From: Limnohabitans sp. T6-20
GTDB taxonomy: Bacteria > Pseudomonadota > Gammaproteobacteria > Burkholderiales > Burkholderiaceae_C
NCBI RefSeq assembly: GCF_003063505.1
Contig: NZ_NERW01000002.1
Span: forward strand, 62,001 to 126,000
Direction of reading: 5' to 3'
Length of the DNA: 64,000 bases
Shown: positions 1 through 9,944 of the stretch, piece by piece
Numbering within the stretch: position 1 is the stretch's first letter
Layout: every line of letters starts with the position of its first letter
The notes under the pieces: generated by a model
Seen by the model: only the letters and a program-made list of their open reading frames with translations
Databases searched by the model: none
What the model was told of the DNA's origin: nothing
Program-made: the position numbers and the translations under genes

Positions 1-75
1 GTTCAGCAGTTGCACGGCTTGCTTGAGCAGGCGCGCTTGCGGGTTGTCGGGGTGAACGGTGAAAAACTGGGCCAT
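1..75 (-). CDS. Sua5/YciO/YrdC-family protein (N-terminal fragment, cut by window edge)
   Basis: Only the first 25 codons are inside the window. They read MAQFFTVHPDNPQARLLKQA and onward, which resembles the start of YciO-type members of the Sua5/YrdC family. Sua5/YrdC proteins make threonylcarbamoyl-AMP for the t6A modification of ANN-decoding tRNAs; the exact role of the YciO branch is less clear. The fragment lies 30 bp downstream of the EamA gene and the PHP phosphatase gene on the same strand, and a PHP phosphatase next to a YciO gene is a recurring proteobacterial arrangement. The call rests on the N-terminal wording and the neighbourhood only, because the domain itself lies outside the window. 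Confidence 0.7.
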   Translation of the reverse strand, partial: MAQFFTVHPDNPQARLLKQAVQLLN

Positions 76-105
76 GGCGTCTTGACGATCGAGGGAATGC
101 GGAAT

Positions 106-1002
106 TCAGGATTCTGGCGGTTGAATGGCGATGCGGTTTTCGCGAACTGTGAGCCAGGCCCCCAAAGCGCCGCACAAGGCCACCAGGCCCATGCCCACAA
201 AGGTCCATTGGTCCGGCAGGTGCTTGAAGACGAGCCAGCCGCCCAGCACGGCAAAGCCGATCTGTGTGTACATATAGGGCGTGAGCGTGGCGGCCGGTGT
301 GCGGGCATAGGCCAGGATCAGCAAGAAATGCCCGATCGAGGCCAGTACACCCATCAACAACAGTTGCAGCCAAACCGTCCAGTCTTGCGGCATTTCCCAG
401 ACAAAAGGCAGGATCAGCGAAGACAAGGCGGTGCCGATCCAGCCCGTGTAGAAGTGCATGGTGATCGGGTCTTCGGTTTTGGCCATCTTGCTGGTCAGGA
501 TCTGAAAGCCCGCATTGGTGGCCACCAGCATCAGGGGCAGAATCACCGTCCAGTCAAAGTGGTGGCTGCCGGGGCGGATGATGACCAGCGTGCCTGCAAA
601 GCCACCGGCAACCAACATCCAGCGCAGGGGGCGTATTTTTTCCTTCAGCATCCAGGCCGCCAGCAAGGTGATGACCAAGGGGGCCAAAAGCGCGATGGAC
701 GTGAATTCGCCCACAGGCATGTATTTGAGGCTGTAAAAGGCCAGGATGCTGCAGGCAAACAACAGCAGACCGCGCGCCAGTTGAAAGCGCGGGTGGTGTG
801 TCAGCAATACCCGGCGACCACGGCCTGGCCAGACCACGGCGGTGGTGATGAGCGCCTGAATGGCATAGCGAAACCAGAGCGCCACCAAAACAGACAAGCC
901 TGCACTGATGTGCCGGGTGGTGGTGTCCAGCGTGGCAAAGCAGGCGGTCGCCAAAACGGCAAAGCCAATGCCGTGCAGGGTGTTCGCGGCGGGTTTGCTC
1001 AC
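106..1002 (-). CDS. EamA/DMT-superfamily transporter
   Basis: This is a protein of about 298 residues with roughly ten hydrophobic segments arranged as two EamA repeats, typical of the drug/metabolite transporter superfamily in the inner membrane. The first repeat starts near residue 5 (LHGIGFAVLATACFA). The second begins near the middle (DWTVILPLMLVATNAGFQIL). A GTG start at 1002 is preferred because it overlaps the TGA of the upstream phosphatase gene by 4 bp (GTGA), a standard translational-coupling arrangement. An earlier TTG would overlap by 31 bp. The substrate cannot be predicted. The neighbours give no pathway hint beyond probable co-transcription. Confidence 0.85.
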   Translation of the reverse strand: MSKPAANTLHGIGFAVLATACFATLDTTTRHISAGLSVLVALWFRYAIQALITTAVVWPGRGRRVLLTHHPRFQLARGLLLFACSILAFYSLKYMPVGEFTSIALLAPLVITLLAAWMLKEKIRPLRWMLVAGGFAGTLVIIRPGSHHFDWTVILPLMLVATNAGFQILTSKMAKTEDPITMHFYTGWIGTALSSLILPFVWEMPQDWTVWLQLLLMGVLASIGHFLLILAYARTPAATLTPYMYTQIGFAVLGGWLVFKHLPDQWTFVGMGLVALCGALGAWLTVRENRIAIQPPES

Positions 1003-1841
1003 TGAATGCGGTCGGCCAGCAGTTCCCAAACCGGGGTCAATTGGCCAGGCAAGAAGGGCAGTGTGCCCAGGTCGATGCGGCTTTCGTCGGGGCTGTGGAA
1101 ATCACTGCCGCGCGAGGCCGCGAGGTCGAATTCGAGGGCGGTTTCCGCATAGCGCACGGCTTCGGGTGAGGAGTGGCTGCCTGTGATGACTTCGACGCCA
1201 CGGCCGCCATGGGCCTTGAACTCGCTGAACAGGGCATATTCTTCGTTGGGGCTGAAGCCGTAACGTGCCGGGTGGGCAATGACGGCGATACCGCCAGCAT
1301 CGGTGATCCACTGCACGGCTTCTTGCAGTCGTGCCCAGCGGTGCGGCACATAACCGGGCTTGCCTTCGGTCAGGTATTTGCGAAACACCTCGGAGGTGTC
1401 GCTGCAAACACCGGTTTCCACCAGGTGTCGCGCAAAGTGGGTGCGTGAAATCAGCTCGGGGTTGCCCACATATTGCAAGGCGCCCTCGTAGGCATTCAGG
1501 ATGCCGACTTTAGCCAGGCCATCCGACATTTCCTGGGCGCGTTCGCTGCGCCCGCCGCGTGTGCGGCGCAAGCCCTCCACCAGCGAGGTGTTGTGGGCAT
1601 CAAAGCCCAAGCCCACGATGTGGACGGTCTGGTTGGCAAAGGTGATCGAAATTTCGGTGCCCGTGAGGTAGGGCAGGTTTTGCGCACGGGCTGCCGCCAA
1701 AGCACGGTCTTGGCCACCTACTTCGTCATGGTCGGTCAGGGCCCAGAGTTCTACGCCGTTGGCTTTGGCGCGTGCGGCCAGGGCTTCCGGGGTGAGGGTG
1801 CCGTCGGAGACAACGGAGTGGCAATGCAGGTCAGCGTTCAT
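999..1841 (-). CDS. rnm: PHP-domain 3',5'-nucleoside bisphosphate phosphatase (RNase AM / YciV-TrpH type)
   Basis: The 280-residue protein begins MNADLHCHSVVSDGTLTP, the first PHP metal-binding motif (HxH). Further PHP motifs are TDHDEVGG, EIS, a His-bearing HPARYGFS segment and a C-terminal GSDFHSP. The family (E. coli YciV) removes the 3' phosphate of 3',5'-nucleotides such as pAp and trims 5' ends of structured RNAs. Length and motif order fit the family. It is first in a likely operon with the EamA gene (4-bp overlap) and the YciO gene. The assignment among PHP phosphatases is by motif and context. Confidence 0.85.
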   Translation of the reverse strand: MNADLHCHSVVSDGTLTPEALAARAKANGVELWALTDHDEVGGQDRALAAARAQNLPYLTGTEISITFANQTVHIVGLGFDAHNTSLVEGLRRTRGGRSERAQEMSDGLAKVGILNAYEGALQYVGNPELISRTHFARHLVETGVCSDTSEVFRKYLTEGKPGYVPHRWARLQEAVQWITDAGGIAVIAHPARYGFSPNEEYALFSEFKAHGGRGVEVITGSHSSPEAVRYAETALEFDLAASRGSDFHSPDESRIDLGTLPFLPGQLTPVWELLADRIQ

Positions 1842-1958
1842 GGTGATTTCCTCAAAGGCATTTTAGGCCCATGCCGAACAGCACGGCCTTTGGCGTGGCA
1901 AAGCCCTGACAGCACGAACAGCCCTGCGTTTTTTCAGGCTGATCGGGCTGGCCGATAA

Positions 1959-2249
<291 letters not shown>

Positions 2250-2261
2250 CGGCTTAACGCT

Positions 2262-2912
2262 TCAGGGGCGGTTTTCGCTGCTTTCAGTGGGCGGCGTCTG
2301 TGCCACAGCTGGGGCCGGCCTTGGGGGTTTGGGTCTGGGCGGTTTGCTGGTGTGAATTTGCGCCATGGCTTTTTCCATCTCACCTGCCAGTAACAGCGGC
2401 AAAGCTTTCACGGAACGGTGAATGCTTTCTTCGATGGCTTTTCGGTGCTCCAGCATCGGCTTTTTCAAGACCCAACTGACCACTTCGGCTTTGTCACCCG
2501 GGTGGCCCACGCCGATGCGCAGCCGCCAATAGTCGGCGGTGCCCAGTTGTGCATGGATGTCGCGCAGACCGTTGTGCCCAGCATGGCTGCCGCCCAGTTT
2601 GAGCTTGGCTTCTCCGGGCACGATGTCCAGTTCGTCGTGTGCCACCAGGATTTCGTTGGGCTGGATTTTGAAAAATCGCGCCAAAGCGCTAACCGATTTG
2701 CCGGACAGGTTCATGTAGGTCTGCGGCTCCAGCAACCAAACGGTTTGCCCGTTGACGGTGGTACGGGCCATCAGGCCGTGGTAGCTGCGCTCGGGCACCA
2801 GGGAGACCTTGAGTTCACGGGCGACCGCATCGATCCACCAAAATCCGGCGTTGTGGCGGGTGTCTTCGTATTCGTTGCCCGGGTTGCCCAGGCCGACTAG
2901 GAGTTTGATCAT
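2262..2912 (-). CDS. pth: Peptidyl-tRNA hydrolase
   Basis: Peptidyl-tRNA hydrolase releases peptides from tRNAs dropped by stalled ribosomes. The 216-residue protein opens with the family signature [19 protein letters not shown], containing the catalytic His (of HNAG) and the substrate-binding Asn. It also shows YMNLSG, the catalytic-Asp region [10 protein letters not shown] and [12 protein letters not shown]. The last ~25 residues are a Pro/Ala-rich low-complexity tail beyond the usual ~190-residue fold. It follows rplY on the same strand, a conserved proteobacterial pairing, but a terminator hairpin lies between them. Confidence 0.97.
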   Translation of the reverse strand: MIKLLVGLGNPGNEYEDTRHNAGFWWIDAVARELKVSLVPERSYHGLMARTTVNGQTVWLLEPQTYMNLSGKSVSALARFFKIQPNEILVAHDELDIVPGEAKLKLGGSHAGHNGLRDIHAQLGTADYWRLRIGVGHPGDKAEVVSWVLKKPMLEHRKAIEESIHRSVKALPLLLAGEMEKAMAQIHTSKPPRPKPPRPAPAVAQTPPTESSENRP

Positions 2913-2970
2913 GGTGCGTGATTATCCTTGGGTGCGTGGCCATGCCGCCTGCAATGCGGTGCGCCAAAGA

Positions 2971-2995
2971 AAAAGGCCCGCATGGCGGGCCTTTT
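2971..2995 (-). terminator. Rho-independent terminator downstream of rplY
   Basis: An 11-bp stem with a three-base loop (AAAAGGCCCGC / GCGGGCCTTTT) ends in a short T run on the minus strand. It sits 32 bp after the rplY stop and before pth, so it probably separates most rplY and pth transcription. The symmetric A/T tails mean it could work in both directions. Confidence 0.75.
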
Positions 2996-3026
2996 GGAGC
3001 CAGGCTTTTCAGCCTGAGCAAGAAGA

Positions 3027-3656
3027 TTACTTCTTGCCTTTGCCCTTGCCTTTGGCGTCTGCTGGTGCAGCGGCCACAGGCGCTGCAACCACTTCTTCCA
3101 CGGGAGCCACCACGGACACGAGGACCGGGTTTTTCTTGCCGTGGGTCACGGGCTTGCAGCCAGTGGGCAAAGTGATGTCGTTCAGGTGCAAAGAGTTGCC
3201 CTTGGTCAGGCCTTTCAGGTCCACCGCGATGAATTCGGGCAGGTTGGCAGGCAAGCAAGCCACTTCGATTTCAGTCACGACGTGGTTGACCAAGCACTTG
3301 TCGGTCTTGACGGCTTCGGACTCTTCTTCGCCGCTGAAGTGCAATGGCACTTTCATGTGCAAAGTGGTGTTCGCATCGACGCGCTGGAAGTCGATGTGTT
3401 GCACCAATTGCTTGTAGGGGTGCATTTGGTAGTCACGCAACAGCACTTGGCTGGTTTGACCGTTGAATTCCATCTCAAGGATCGAGGCGTGGAAAGCTTC
3501 TTTTTTCAGGGCGTGCCACAAAGCGTTGTGGTCCAACTCGATCAGTTGAGGGGCCGATGTGGAACCGTAAACGATGCCAGGTGTGCGACCGGAATTGCGG
3601 AGACGGCGGCTCGCACCCGTACCCTGCTTAGCGCGCTCAAAAGCGACAAATTTCAT
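3027..3656 (-). CDS. rplY: 50S ribosomal protein L25 / general stress protein Ctc
   Basis: This is a 209-residue L25 of the long TL5/Ctc type. The N-terminal 5S-rRNA-binding domain (residues ~1-95) contains the family wording [20 protein letters not shown]. It is followed by the C-terminal TL5 domain and an Ala/Lys-rich tail ending in KGKGKGKK. L25 binds 5S rRNA in the central protuberance of the large subunit. It lies downstream of prs, with a strong terminator hairpin in the 99-bp gap, and upstream of pth. A purine-rich stretch just before the ATG at 3656 is a plausible ribosome-binding site. Confidence 0.97.
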   Translation of the reverse strand: MKFVAFERAKQGTGASRRLRNSGRTPGIVYGSTSAPQLIELDHNALWHALKKEAFHASILEMEFNGQTSQVLLRDYQMHPYKQLVQHIDFQRVDANTTLHMKVPLHFSGEEESEAVKTDKCLVNHVVTEIEVACLPANLPEFIAVDLKGLTKGNSLHLNDITLPTGCKPVTHGKKNPVLVSVVAPVEEVVAAPVAAAPADAKGKGKGKK

Positions 3657-3702
3657 ACATTTCTCCTTCTAGGGCCCACCGCGACCAGTGCGGCCCTGAC
3701 TC

Positions 3703-3735
3703 AAAAAAGCCAGCCAGTCCACAAGGACGGCTGGC
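3703..3735 (-). terminator. Rho-independent terminator downstream of prs
   Basis: On the minus strand a GC-rich stem (GCCAGCC-GTCC pairing with GGAC-GGCTGGC, with one bulged base) is followed directly by six T residues. It lies just beyond the prs stop at 3756. This is the best-formed intrinsic terminator in the first 14 kb. Confidence 0.88.
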
Positions 3736-3755
3736 CGCTGTTGGCCTTTTTCCGA

Positions 3756-4727
3756 TCAGGCTTGATCGGAGAACAGGCTCATCACCGACTCGCCATGGGC
3801 AATCCGGTTGATCGTTTCGGCGATCAGCGGAGCCACGGAAAGTTGGCGAATCTTGGAACACGCTGCGGCTTCGGCCGACAGCGGGATGGTGTTGGTGACC
3901 ACGACTTCGTCGAGGGCTTCGCCCTTGGCGATGCGGTCGATGGCCGGACCCGAGAAAATCGGGTGCGTGCAATAGGCGTAGACTTTTTTGGCGCCGCGCT
4001 CTTTGAGCACTTCGGCGGCTTTGACCAAGGTGCCTGCGGTGTCGATCATGTCGTCCATGATCACGCAGTTGCGGCCTTCGATTTCACCGATCACGTGCAT
4101 GACTTCGCTCACGTTGGCCTTGGGGCGGCGCTTGTCGATGATGGCCAGATCGCAACCGAGCTGCTTGGCCAATGCACGAGCGCGCACCACACCGCCCACA
4201 TCGGGCGACACGACGATCAGGTCGTCGTAGTTTTTCTGGCGCAGGTCGCCCAGCAAAACTGGCGATGCATAAATGTTGTCGACCGGGATGTCAAAGAAGC
4301 CTTGAATCTGGTCAGCGTGCAAGTCCATGGTCAGGACGCGGTCAACGCCCACGGCCTGCAGCATGTTGGCCACCACTTTGGCCGAGATCGGCACACGGGT
4401 TGAACGTGGGCGACGGTCTTGGCGTGCGTAACCGAAATAAGGAATGACGGCGCTGATGCGACCAGCCGATGCGCGCTTGAACGCGTCGACCATGATCAGC
4501 AGTTCCATCAGGTTTTCGTTGGTCGGTGCGCAGGTGGACTGGACCACGAAGACTTCGCGTGCACGCACGTTTTGCTTGAGTTCGACGGTGACTTCACCGT
4601 CAGAGAAGCGGCCCACATCGACGGCACCGAGCTGTGTGCCCAGGCAACGGGCGATTTCGGCAGCCAAAACGGGATTGGCGTTGCCGGTGAACAGCATGAA
4701 TTCGGGGGGGAGTGAAGCAGGCTGCAT
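3756..4727 (-). CDS. prs: Ribose-phosphate pyrophosphokinase (PRPP synthase)
   Basis: The enzyme makes PRPP from ribose-5-phosphate and ATP for nucleotide, His and Trp synthesis. It has about 323 residues. Visible motifs are [10 protein letters not shown] near the N-terminus, [18 protein letters not shown], the [10 protein letters not shown] flexible-loop region, and the PRPP-binding signature near residue 220 ([19 protein letters not shown]). The start at 4727 is preferred to the ATG six bases upstream because a GGA Shine-Dalgarno core lies 6 nt before it. tRNA-Gln lies 47 bp upstream on the same strand, then ispE. The ispE-tRNA-Gln-prs-rplY-pth order is classic in proteobacteria. Confidence 0.97.
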   Translation of the reverse strand: MQPASLPPEFMLFTGNANPVLAAEIARCLGTQLGAVDVGRFSDGEVTVELKQNVRAREVFVVQSTCAPTNENLMELLIMVDAFKRASAGRISAVIPYFGYARQDRRPRSTRVPISAKVVANMLQAVGVDRVLTMDLHADQIQGFFDIPVDNIYASPVLLGDLRQKNYDDLIVVSPDVGGVVRARALAKQLGCDLAIIDKRRPKANVSEVMHVIGEIEGRNCVIMDDMIDTAGTLVKAAEVLKERGAKKVYAYCTHPIFSGPAIDRIAKGEALDEVVVTNTIPLSAEAAACSKIRQLSVAPLIAETINRIAHGESVMSLFSDQA

Positions 4728-4774
4728 GTGCATTCCAGCGATCAGAAAAAAGGGCCTGTACGAGTGAACGTATT

Positions 4775-4851
4775 TGGCAGGGGAAGAAGGACTCGAACCT
4801 TCGAATGCCGGAATCAAAATCCGGTGCCTTAACCAACTTGGCGACTCCCCT
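4775..4851 (-). tRNA. tRNA-Gln (TTG)
   Basis: This 77-nt cloverleaf on the minus strand has a 7-bp acceptor stem starting AGGGGAG, anticodon loop TTTTGAT within a CCGGA/TCCGG stem, T arm with GGTTCGAGTCC, and an encoded GCCA 3' end. Anticodon TTG reads CAA/CAG glutamine codons. It sits between ispE and prs on the same strand and is probably processed from their common transcript. Confidence 0.98.
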
Positions 4852-4885
4852 ACACGGGTTGACCGCTGAAACAGCGATCTACCGA

Positions 4886-5731
4886 TCAACTTTCGCTGGA
4901 TGCCCAACCATTTAATGGGTGAACTTCCATGTTGCTGCATTTGCGCACTTGCCAGTGGTCTGGGACCGGACTGAGCGTTGTGCCTGTTGTGCAATGTGCG
5001 AACACTGCACTGCCAGAACCCGTCATTCTGCCGTTCATGCCTGCGTTGGAAAGCACTTGCAGTGCTTGTGAAACCTCAGGGCATATCACTTCAGCGATGG
5101 GTTGCAGATCATTGTGACCGAAGTCATATGGCTCTGCAGCGAAGACCGAAATTGTAGCAGGGTTTGTGGCCCTTTGAAGCCCCGGATGCGTAAAAATTTG
5201 AGCAGTTTCGATTCCGCTGGGGGGTTTGATGACCCAAAACTGGGCCGAAGGCAGTGTCAAAGGGGTGATTTTTTCGCCCACGCCTTCCACCCAGGCATTG
5301 TGGCCGCGCAAGAAAAATGGCACGTCTGCACCCAATTGCAGGCCCAGTTTTTCGAGTGTTTCAAGGCTCAGCTTCAAGTTCCAGAGCTGGTTGAGCGCCA
5401 GCAGGCAGGTGGCTGCATCCGATGAGCCGCCGCCCATGCCAGCTTGGGCTGGGATTTGTTTTTCGACGGCAATGTGCACGCCTTGTGTGCAGCCTGTGTG
5501 TTGTTGCAGCAGTCTGGCGGCTCGGGTGATCAGGTCGTCGGCGGGCAGTTGCACCGTCAAGTCTTCTCGGCTGATGGCCGCATTCGGGCGCTTTTCAAAG
5601 TGAAGCGTGTCGCACCAATCGATGAGCATGAACACCGATTGCAGCAAGTGGTAGCCGTCAGGGCGCTGGCCTGTGATGTGCAAAAACAGGTTGAGTTTGG
5701 CCGGTGCGGGGACGTCGTGCAGCTGTTTCAT
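4886..5731 (-). CDS. ispE: 4-diphosphocytidyl-2-C-methyl-D-erythritol kinase
   Basis: IspE phosphorylates CDP-methylerythritol in the MEP isoprenoid pathway. This 281-residue GHMP-family kinase begins [20 protein letters not shown]. It has the ATP-binding glycine-rich motif near residue 95 ([13 protein letters not shown]) and the C-terminal motif [13 protein letters not shown]. The start at 5731 gives the expected family length; upstream in-frame codons add a run unlike any IspE N-terminus. It follows lolB with a 35-bp gap and precedes tRNA-Gln and prs. Confidence 0.97.
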   Translation of the reverse strand: MKQLHDVPAPAKLNLFLHITGQRPDGYHLLQSVFMLIDWCDTLHFEKRPNAAISREDLTVQLPADDLITRAARLLQQHTGCTQGVHIAVEKQIPAQAGMGGGSSDAATCLLALNQLWNLKLSLETLEKLGLQLGADVPFFLRGHNAWVEGVGEKITPLTLPSAQFWVIKPPSGIETAQIFTHPGLQRATNPATISVFAAEPYDFGHNDLQPIAEVICPEVSQALQVLSNAGMNGRMTGSGSAVFAHCTTGTTLSPVPDHWQVRKCSNMEVHPLNGWASSES

Positions 5732-5766
5732 GAGGGAGATTATCGTCAGCGCTGAAAGGCGTTGCG

Positions 5767-6267
5767 TCAGCGGTCGAGCACGATGCGCAACACAGCTTCG
5801 GGCGCGGGCGTGTCTCTTTTGGCCGTCAGTCGGCCTTGGGCGTGTGCCGACAAGTCGGCTTGCCAGCCAGAGGCTTGTGCTGTTTTGCCTGCCAGCCATT
5901 CAAACAGGGCCGCAATGGGCAGCTCAGTGCCCGTCAGGCGCTGGCTCAGGCTTTGCAGGTTGTGGCTTTCGGTTTTGTCCTGGCCTTGCTCCAGCCATGC
6001 CGCTTGGGGCGTCCAGCTCAGGCGTGCCAAGGTGGTGCCGATGGGGCTGAGCAAGACCATTTGGCCTTGCTCGGCGGAGCCTTGCAGCTCAAAGCTGGCG
6101 CTCCAGTTTTGGGGCGGCGTGCTTTGCAGTTGCAGCGCCAAGCGACCAGACCAAAAGGCCGAGGTGTCGGCCGGCTGGGGGCGGGGGGTGGCACAGCCTG
6201 CCAAAGTCAGCAGAGCCAGGCCGCAAACGCTCAGCCATGCCCGGCGCTGTGCCCCGTGTGGCGTCAT
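5767..6267 (-). CDS. lolB: Outer-membrane lipoprotein insertion protein LolB
   Basis: This is a 166-residue lipoprotein precursor. It has a basic N-terminus, a hydrophobic segment and the lipobox LAGC, so Cys24 would be lipidated. The mature domain (FWSGRLALQLQS, followed by WSASFELQG and LLSPIGTTLARLSW) fits LolB, the outer-membrane receptor that takes lipoproteins from LolA. The position directly before ispE is the conserved lolB-ispE arrangement and supports the call, since LolB is weakly conserved. Its ATG overlaps the upstream TPR-gene stop by 4 bp. Confidence 0.9.
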   Translation of the reverse strand: MTPHGAQRRAWLSVCGLALLTLAGCATPRPQPADTSAFWSGRLALQLQSTPPQNWSASFELQGSAEQGQMVLLSPIGTTLARLSWTPQAAWLEQGQDKTESHNLQSLSQRLTGTELPIAALFEWLAGKTAQASGWQADLSAHAQGRLTAKRDTPAPEAVLRIVLDR

Positions 6268-7985
6268 GGCTTGAAGTTGAAGCGTTTGAGGGTCTCGACC
6301 AGCGTTTCATTGTCCGCTTTGAGCAGCAGACCTTCGCGCCAGATGGTGCCGGCTTCACGGGTTTGGCCGATAGTCCAGAGCACTTCGCCCAAATGGGCGG
6401 CTATCTCCGCATCGGGTTTGGCTTTGTAGGCCGCTTGCAAAATGCGCAAAGCTTCCTGATGTTGGCCTTGGCGAAAAATCACCCAGGCCAAGCTGTCCTG
6501 GATGTAGGCGTCTTGCGGGGACAGTTGCACCGCCTTTTCGATCAGTTGACGGGCCTCATCCAGCCGGATGTTCCGGTCTGCCAGTGAATAGCCCAGCGCA
6601 TTGAAGGCATGCGCATCTTCTGGTGCTTTGGCCATGAGTTGGCGCAGCAGAAGCTCCATTTCGTCAAAGCGTTTGAGTTTTTCGCAAATGAGTGCCAGCT
6701 CTGACAGCAGTTCGTTGTTGTCGGCTTGGCGTTCCATGGCGGCCTTCACCAGCGTGTAGGCGGCTTGGGCTTCGCGGTGTTCGCGCAGCCAATAGGACTG
6801 AGCCAGGATCTTGCGCTGGGCTTGCTCGGCATTGGCTGGCTTGACTTGGGCCAGCACATTGCGTGCCTCGTCCATGCGCCCTTGTTGGGCCAGCAGATCG
6901 GCTTGCCGACTGGCGAGCTTGATGGGGTCGGCGCCTGCTGGCATTTTGGCCAGCCATTGGTTGGCACGTTCCAGTTGTCCGTTCTTTTGAGCGATTTGTG
7001 CCAGTGACAACAAAGCTTCGGCCAACCCGGCTTGGTGCTCGGGTGTCTTGCTCTGGGCCACCAGACGCACGTACTGTTCCAGCCGTTTTTCGGCTTCAGG
7101 CAGTTGGCTATTTTCTTGCAGCACCAGGCCGTGGATCAGCCAACCTTCGACAAACTCTGGGTGCTTGGTGTTGAGCACCACCAGCTGCCTGATGGCGTCA
7201 GGGTAGAGCTGCAGTGAAACCAGGGTGCGGGCATAGCCCAAACGCAATTCGGGCACGACATCGGTTTTCATGGCCGCGTCGAGCATGGGTTTGAGGGTGC
7301 TGTTGTCGGAGACCATCAAACTGAGGGCCAGAATCAGTGGCCCTTGTGCCTTGGGATCGGCTGCATACCCTTTGACGGATGCTTCTACCGCCGGGGTGAT
7401 TTGACCTGCATCGCGGCGCATGCGACCTATGGTGGTCCAGGCGGAGGCCGACGTTTGCGGCTTGGACAGTGCTTGCGCCAGGGCTTTTTCGACCACGCCA
7501 GCCGCCAGGGCTTTGTCTTGCACCACGCCAAACAGTCGGGGCACAGAAGCGATGGCCCCCGATTGCTGCTCCAAAGGCAGTTCATGGATGGAGACCGCGA
7601 GGGCTTTGCCCGCTTCTTCGACCCGGTTGAGTGCCAGCAAAATTTGCAGCACATAACGGCTGGCTTCAATGGCGGAAGGGATCTCTTTTTTCCAGGTTTG
7701 CGCCGCTTGCAATGCGGCTTCGCCTGAGCGGGCTTGCAGCGCCATGTCGACGGCGCGCTGGAACAAGGCCGGGTCGCGCGTTTTGCGGGCGGCGTCGAGC
7801 ATGATCGAAAAGCCGCTGCCTGGCGAGCCTTGGCGCGTGTTCAGTTCACCCAGCAGAATTTGGTAGAACAAAACCGCATCCAGTGCAGATTGTTCGGGGG
7901 GCACCTCGGCTTTAGGGGCTGCAGGCTGAGCCCAAGCACCGATGACGCACGAGGACAAGACGGCAAGTCGAAACCAGAATTTCAT
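6264..7985 (-). CDS. TPR-repeat protein with export signal
   Basis: This protein of about 573 residues starts MKFWFRLAVLSSCVIGAWAQP, a likely Sec signal peptide cleaved after AWA. The remainder is helical with many TPR-like units, clearest in the C-terminal third (residues ~440-560: AFNALGYSLADRNIRLDEAR, then AYIQDSLAWVIFRQGQHQEA). Such proteins usually act as periplasmic scaffolds. The 4-bp overlap with lolB suggests a role near outer-membrane lipoprotein handling, but that is inference from context. The ATG at 7985 is preferred over one 12 bp upstream because it puts the signal peptide at the very N-terminus. Confidence 0.88.
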   Translation of the reverse strand: MKFWFRLAVLSSCVIGAWAQPAAPKAEVPPEQSALDAVLFYQILLGELNTRQGSPGSGFSIMLDAARKTRDPALFQRAVDMALQARSGEAALQAAQTWKKEIPSAIEASRYVLQILLALNRVEEAGKALAVSIHELPLEQQSGAIASVPRLFGVVQDKALAAGVVEKALAQALSKPQTSASAWTTIGRMRRDAGQITPAVEASVKGYAADPKAQGPLILALSLMVSDNSTLKPMLDAAMKTDVVPELRLGYARTLVSLQLYPDAIRQLVVLNTKHPEFVEGWLIHGLVLQENSQLPEAEKRLEQYVRLVAQSKTPEHQAGLAEALLSLAQIAQKNGQLERANQWLAKMPAGADPIKLASRQADLLAQQGRMDEARNVLAQVKPANAEQAQRKILAQSYWLREHREAQAAYTLVKAAMERQADNNELLSELALICEKLKRFDEMELLLRQLMAKAPEDAHAFNALGYSLADRNIRLDEARQLIEKAVQLSPQDAYIQDSLAWVIFRQGQHQEALRILQAAYKAKPDAEIAAHLGEVLWTIGQTREAGTIWREGLLLKADNETLVETLKRFNFKP

Positions 7986-8062
7986 GTGGACGATCATAAT
8001 CCAGCCACCTTTTCAACCAGTGCGTCAGGGGTGGATTGCCCACTTTGACGCAGGACCCCTGC

Positions 8063-8878
8063 ATGCCCGAACTCCCAGAAGTTGAAGTGACCCGTCGCAG
8101 TTTTGCAGACCGCATAGCCTTGGCCAAAATTTTGGATCTGCGCATGGGCAAGCCCTTGCGTTGGCCCTTGGGGGTGCCAGCCCCAAGCCTGGTGGGGCGG
8201 CAGATTGCGGGTGTGCGCCGTCGGGGCAAATACCTGTTGCTCGATCTGGACCAAGGCTTGCTGCTGGTGCACCTGGGCATGTCGGGCAGCCTGAATTTCG
8301 CCCCCACTCAGCCGGAATCCGGCCCCCATGACCACATGGATCTGGTGACCGATCGTGGCGTTTTGCGTTTGCACGATCCGCGCCGCTTTGGTGCCGTGGT
8401 TTGGGCACCTTCCGAAGATTCGCCCCAAGCCCAAAAGTTGCTGGGGCGGCTGGGTGTCGAGCCGTTGGATGGTCAATTTGACGTTGACCGCTTTGGTGAG
8501 GCCCTCAAAAAGCGCCAATCGGCCATCAAGCAGGTGTTGCTGGCGGGTGATGTGGTGGTGGGCGTGGGCAATATTTATGCGTCCGAGGCGTTGTTCATGG
8601 CCGGCATCCGCCCGACCACCAAGGCATCGCGTTTGTCCCGGCCCCGTGTGGCCAAGTTGCATGCCGCCATCGTTCAGGTATTGACCCGCGCTGTGCAGCA
8701 AGGCGGCAGCTCGCTCAAGGATTTTGTGAGCGCCGAAGGCCGCACCGGTTACTTTCAGTTGGAGGCGGCTGTCTATGGCCGTGCTGGCGAGCCTTGCCGT
8801 GTGTGTGCCACGCCGATCAAGTCCATGCTGCAAGGCCAGCGCACCACTTTTTATTGCCCCGTATGCCAGAAACCCTGA
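8063..8878 (+). CDS. mutM: Formamidopyrimidine-DNA glycosylase
   Basis: MutM (Fpg) excises 8-oxoguanine and FaPy lesions. The 271-residue protein begins [12 protein letters not shown]: after Met removal, Pro is the Schiff-base nucleophile and Glu the next catalytic residue. Later motifs are the Lys-bearing beta-turn ([11 protein letters not shown]), the H2TH region ([11 protein letters not shown]) and a C-terminal zinc finger ([10 protein letters not shown] through FYCPVCQKP). It overlaps mutY by 16 bp, so two enzymes of the oxidised-guanine repair system are made together. Its start lies 77 bp from the divergent TPR gene. Confidence 0.98.
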   Translation: MPELPEVEVTRRSFADRIALAKILDLRMGKPLRWPLGVPAPSLVGRQIAGVRRRGKYLLLDLDQGLLLVHLGMSGSLNFAPTQPESGPHDHMDLVTDRGVLRLHDPRRFGAVVWAPSEDSPQAQKLLGRLGVEPLDGQFDVDRFGEALKKRQSAIKQVLLAGDVVVGVGNIYASEALFMAGIRPTTKASRLSRPRVAKLHAAIVQVLTRAVQQGGSSLKDFVSAEGRTGYFQLEAAVYGRAGEPCRVCATPIKSMLQGQRTTFYCPVCQKP

Positions 8879-9915
8879 TACGCCCCTCTCGTGATTTGCC
8901 CGAAGGTTTTGCCCACCGAATGGTGGCTTGGCAGCGCCAACACGGGCGTCAAAGTCTGCCGTGGCAAAACACCCAGGACCCTTATCGCGTGTGGCTGTCC
9001 GAGATCATGTTGCAGCAAACGCAAGTGAGCACGGTGCTCGATTACTTTCCCAGATTTCTGGTGCGCTTTCCTGATGTGGCGGCTTTGGCCGCCGCGCAGC
9101 AAGACGATGTGCTGGCGCTCTGGAGCGGCTTGGGCTACTACAGCCGTGCGCGCAATTTGCACAAATGCGCCCAAGAGGTCATGAGCCGATTTGGGGGCGC
9201 ATTTCCAAGGCAAGCCGAAGACCTGCAAACCTTGCCGGGCATTGGGCGTTCGACCGCTGCCGCGATTGCTGCGTTTTGCTTTCAAGAGCGCGCTGCGATT
9301 CTGGATGGCAACGTCAAGCGCGTGTTGACCCGCGTGCTGGGCTATGGCGATGATTTGGCGGTGGCCAAAAACGAACGCGCCCTGTGGGCCTTGGCGCAAG
9401 ACCTGCTGCCTGAAAAACCAGCCGACATGCCCCGTTACACCCAGGCCTTGATGGACTTGGGCGCCACGGTGTGCTTGCCACGCAAGGTGCAGTGCGACAC
9501 GTGCCCCGTGAGCAGCTTGTGTCAGGCCCAAGGGCAGGGCGAACCGCTGGCTTATCCCGTCAAGACCCGCAAACTCAAACGGACCAGTGCCACGCTGTGG
9601 TTGTTGTGGGCCGTGAATGCACAAGGCCAGGTGTGGCTGCAAAAGCGGCCTGACAAGGGCATTTGGGCGGGTTTGTTCAGTTTGCCAGTGTTTGATTCAG
9701 AGGATGAATTGCTGGCAGCCTGGGCGCAGGGGCACGGTGCGCATTACATCGAGCCGTGGAAGCATGTACTGACCCACCGTGATCTTTATTTGCACCCCGT
9801 GCGGATGACGGGCACCGCCAAAAACGCACCCGCTTGCGAGGGGCAGTGGGTGGATGCTGCGGTGTGGCCCGCCATGGGCTTGCCTGCACCGATCAGGACT
9901 TTGCTGGAAGGTTGA
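8863..9915 (+). CDS. mutY: A/G-specific adenine glycosylase
   Basis: MutY removes adenine mispaired with 8-oxoguanine. The protein has about 350 residues. It shows the HhH-GPD glycosylase domain with [12 protein letters not shown] (catalytic Glu), [28 protein letters not shown] and the catalytic Asp in [12 protein letters not shown]. The [4Fe-4S] cluster loop is C-x6-C-x2-C-x5-C ([17 protein letters not shown]). A C-terminal NUDIX-like domain that recognises 8-oxoG follows. The start is placed inside the 3' end of mutM because [10 protein letters not shown] gives normal family length. The 16-bp overlap suggests translational coupling. Confidence 0.98.
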   Translation: MPETLIRPSRDLPEGFAHRMVAWQRQHGRQSLPWQNTQDPYRVWLSEIMLQQTQVSTVLDYFPRFLVRFPDVAALAAAQQDDVLALWSGLGYYSRARNLHKCAQEVMSRFGGAFPRQAEDLQTLPGIGRSTAAAIAAFCFQERAAILDGNVKRVLTRVLGYGDDLAVAKNERALWALAQDLLPEKPADMPRYTQALMDLGATVCLPRKVQCDTCPVSSLCQAQGQGEPLAYPVKTRKLKRTSATLWLLWAVNAQGQVWLQKRPDKGIWAGLFSLPVFDSEDELLAAWAQGHGAHYIEPWKHVLTHRDLYLHPVRMTGTAKNAPACEGQWVDAAVWPAMGLPAPIRTLLEG

Positions 9916-9944
9916 GCCTGGGCTTGTGCAGCCTAAGGGGCCGT

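Noticed and set aside
4851..4885. Possible small RNA between tRNA-Gln and ispE
   Set aside because: Only 34 bp without promoter or hairpin.
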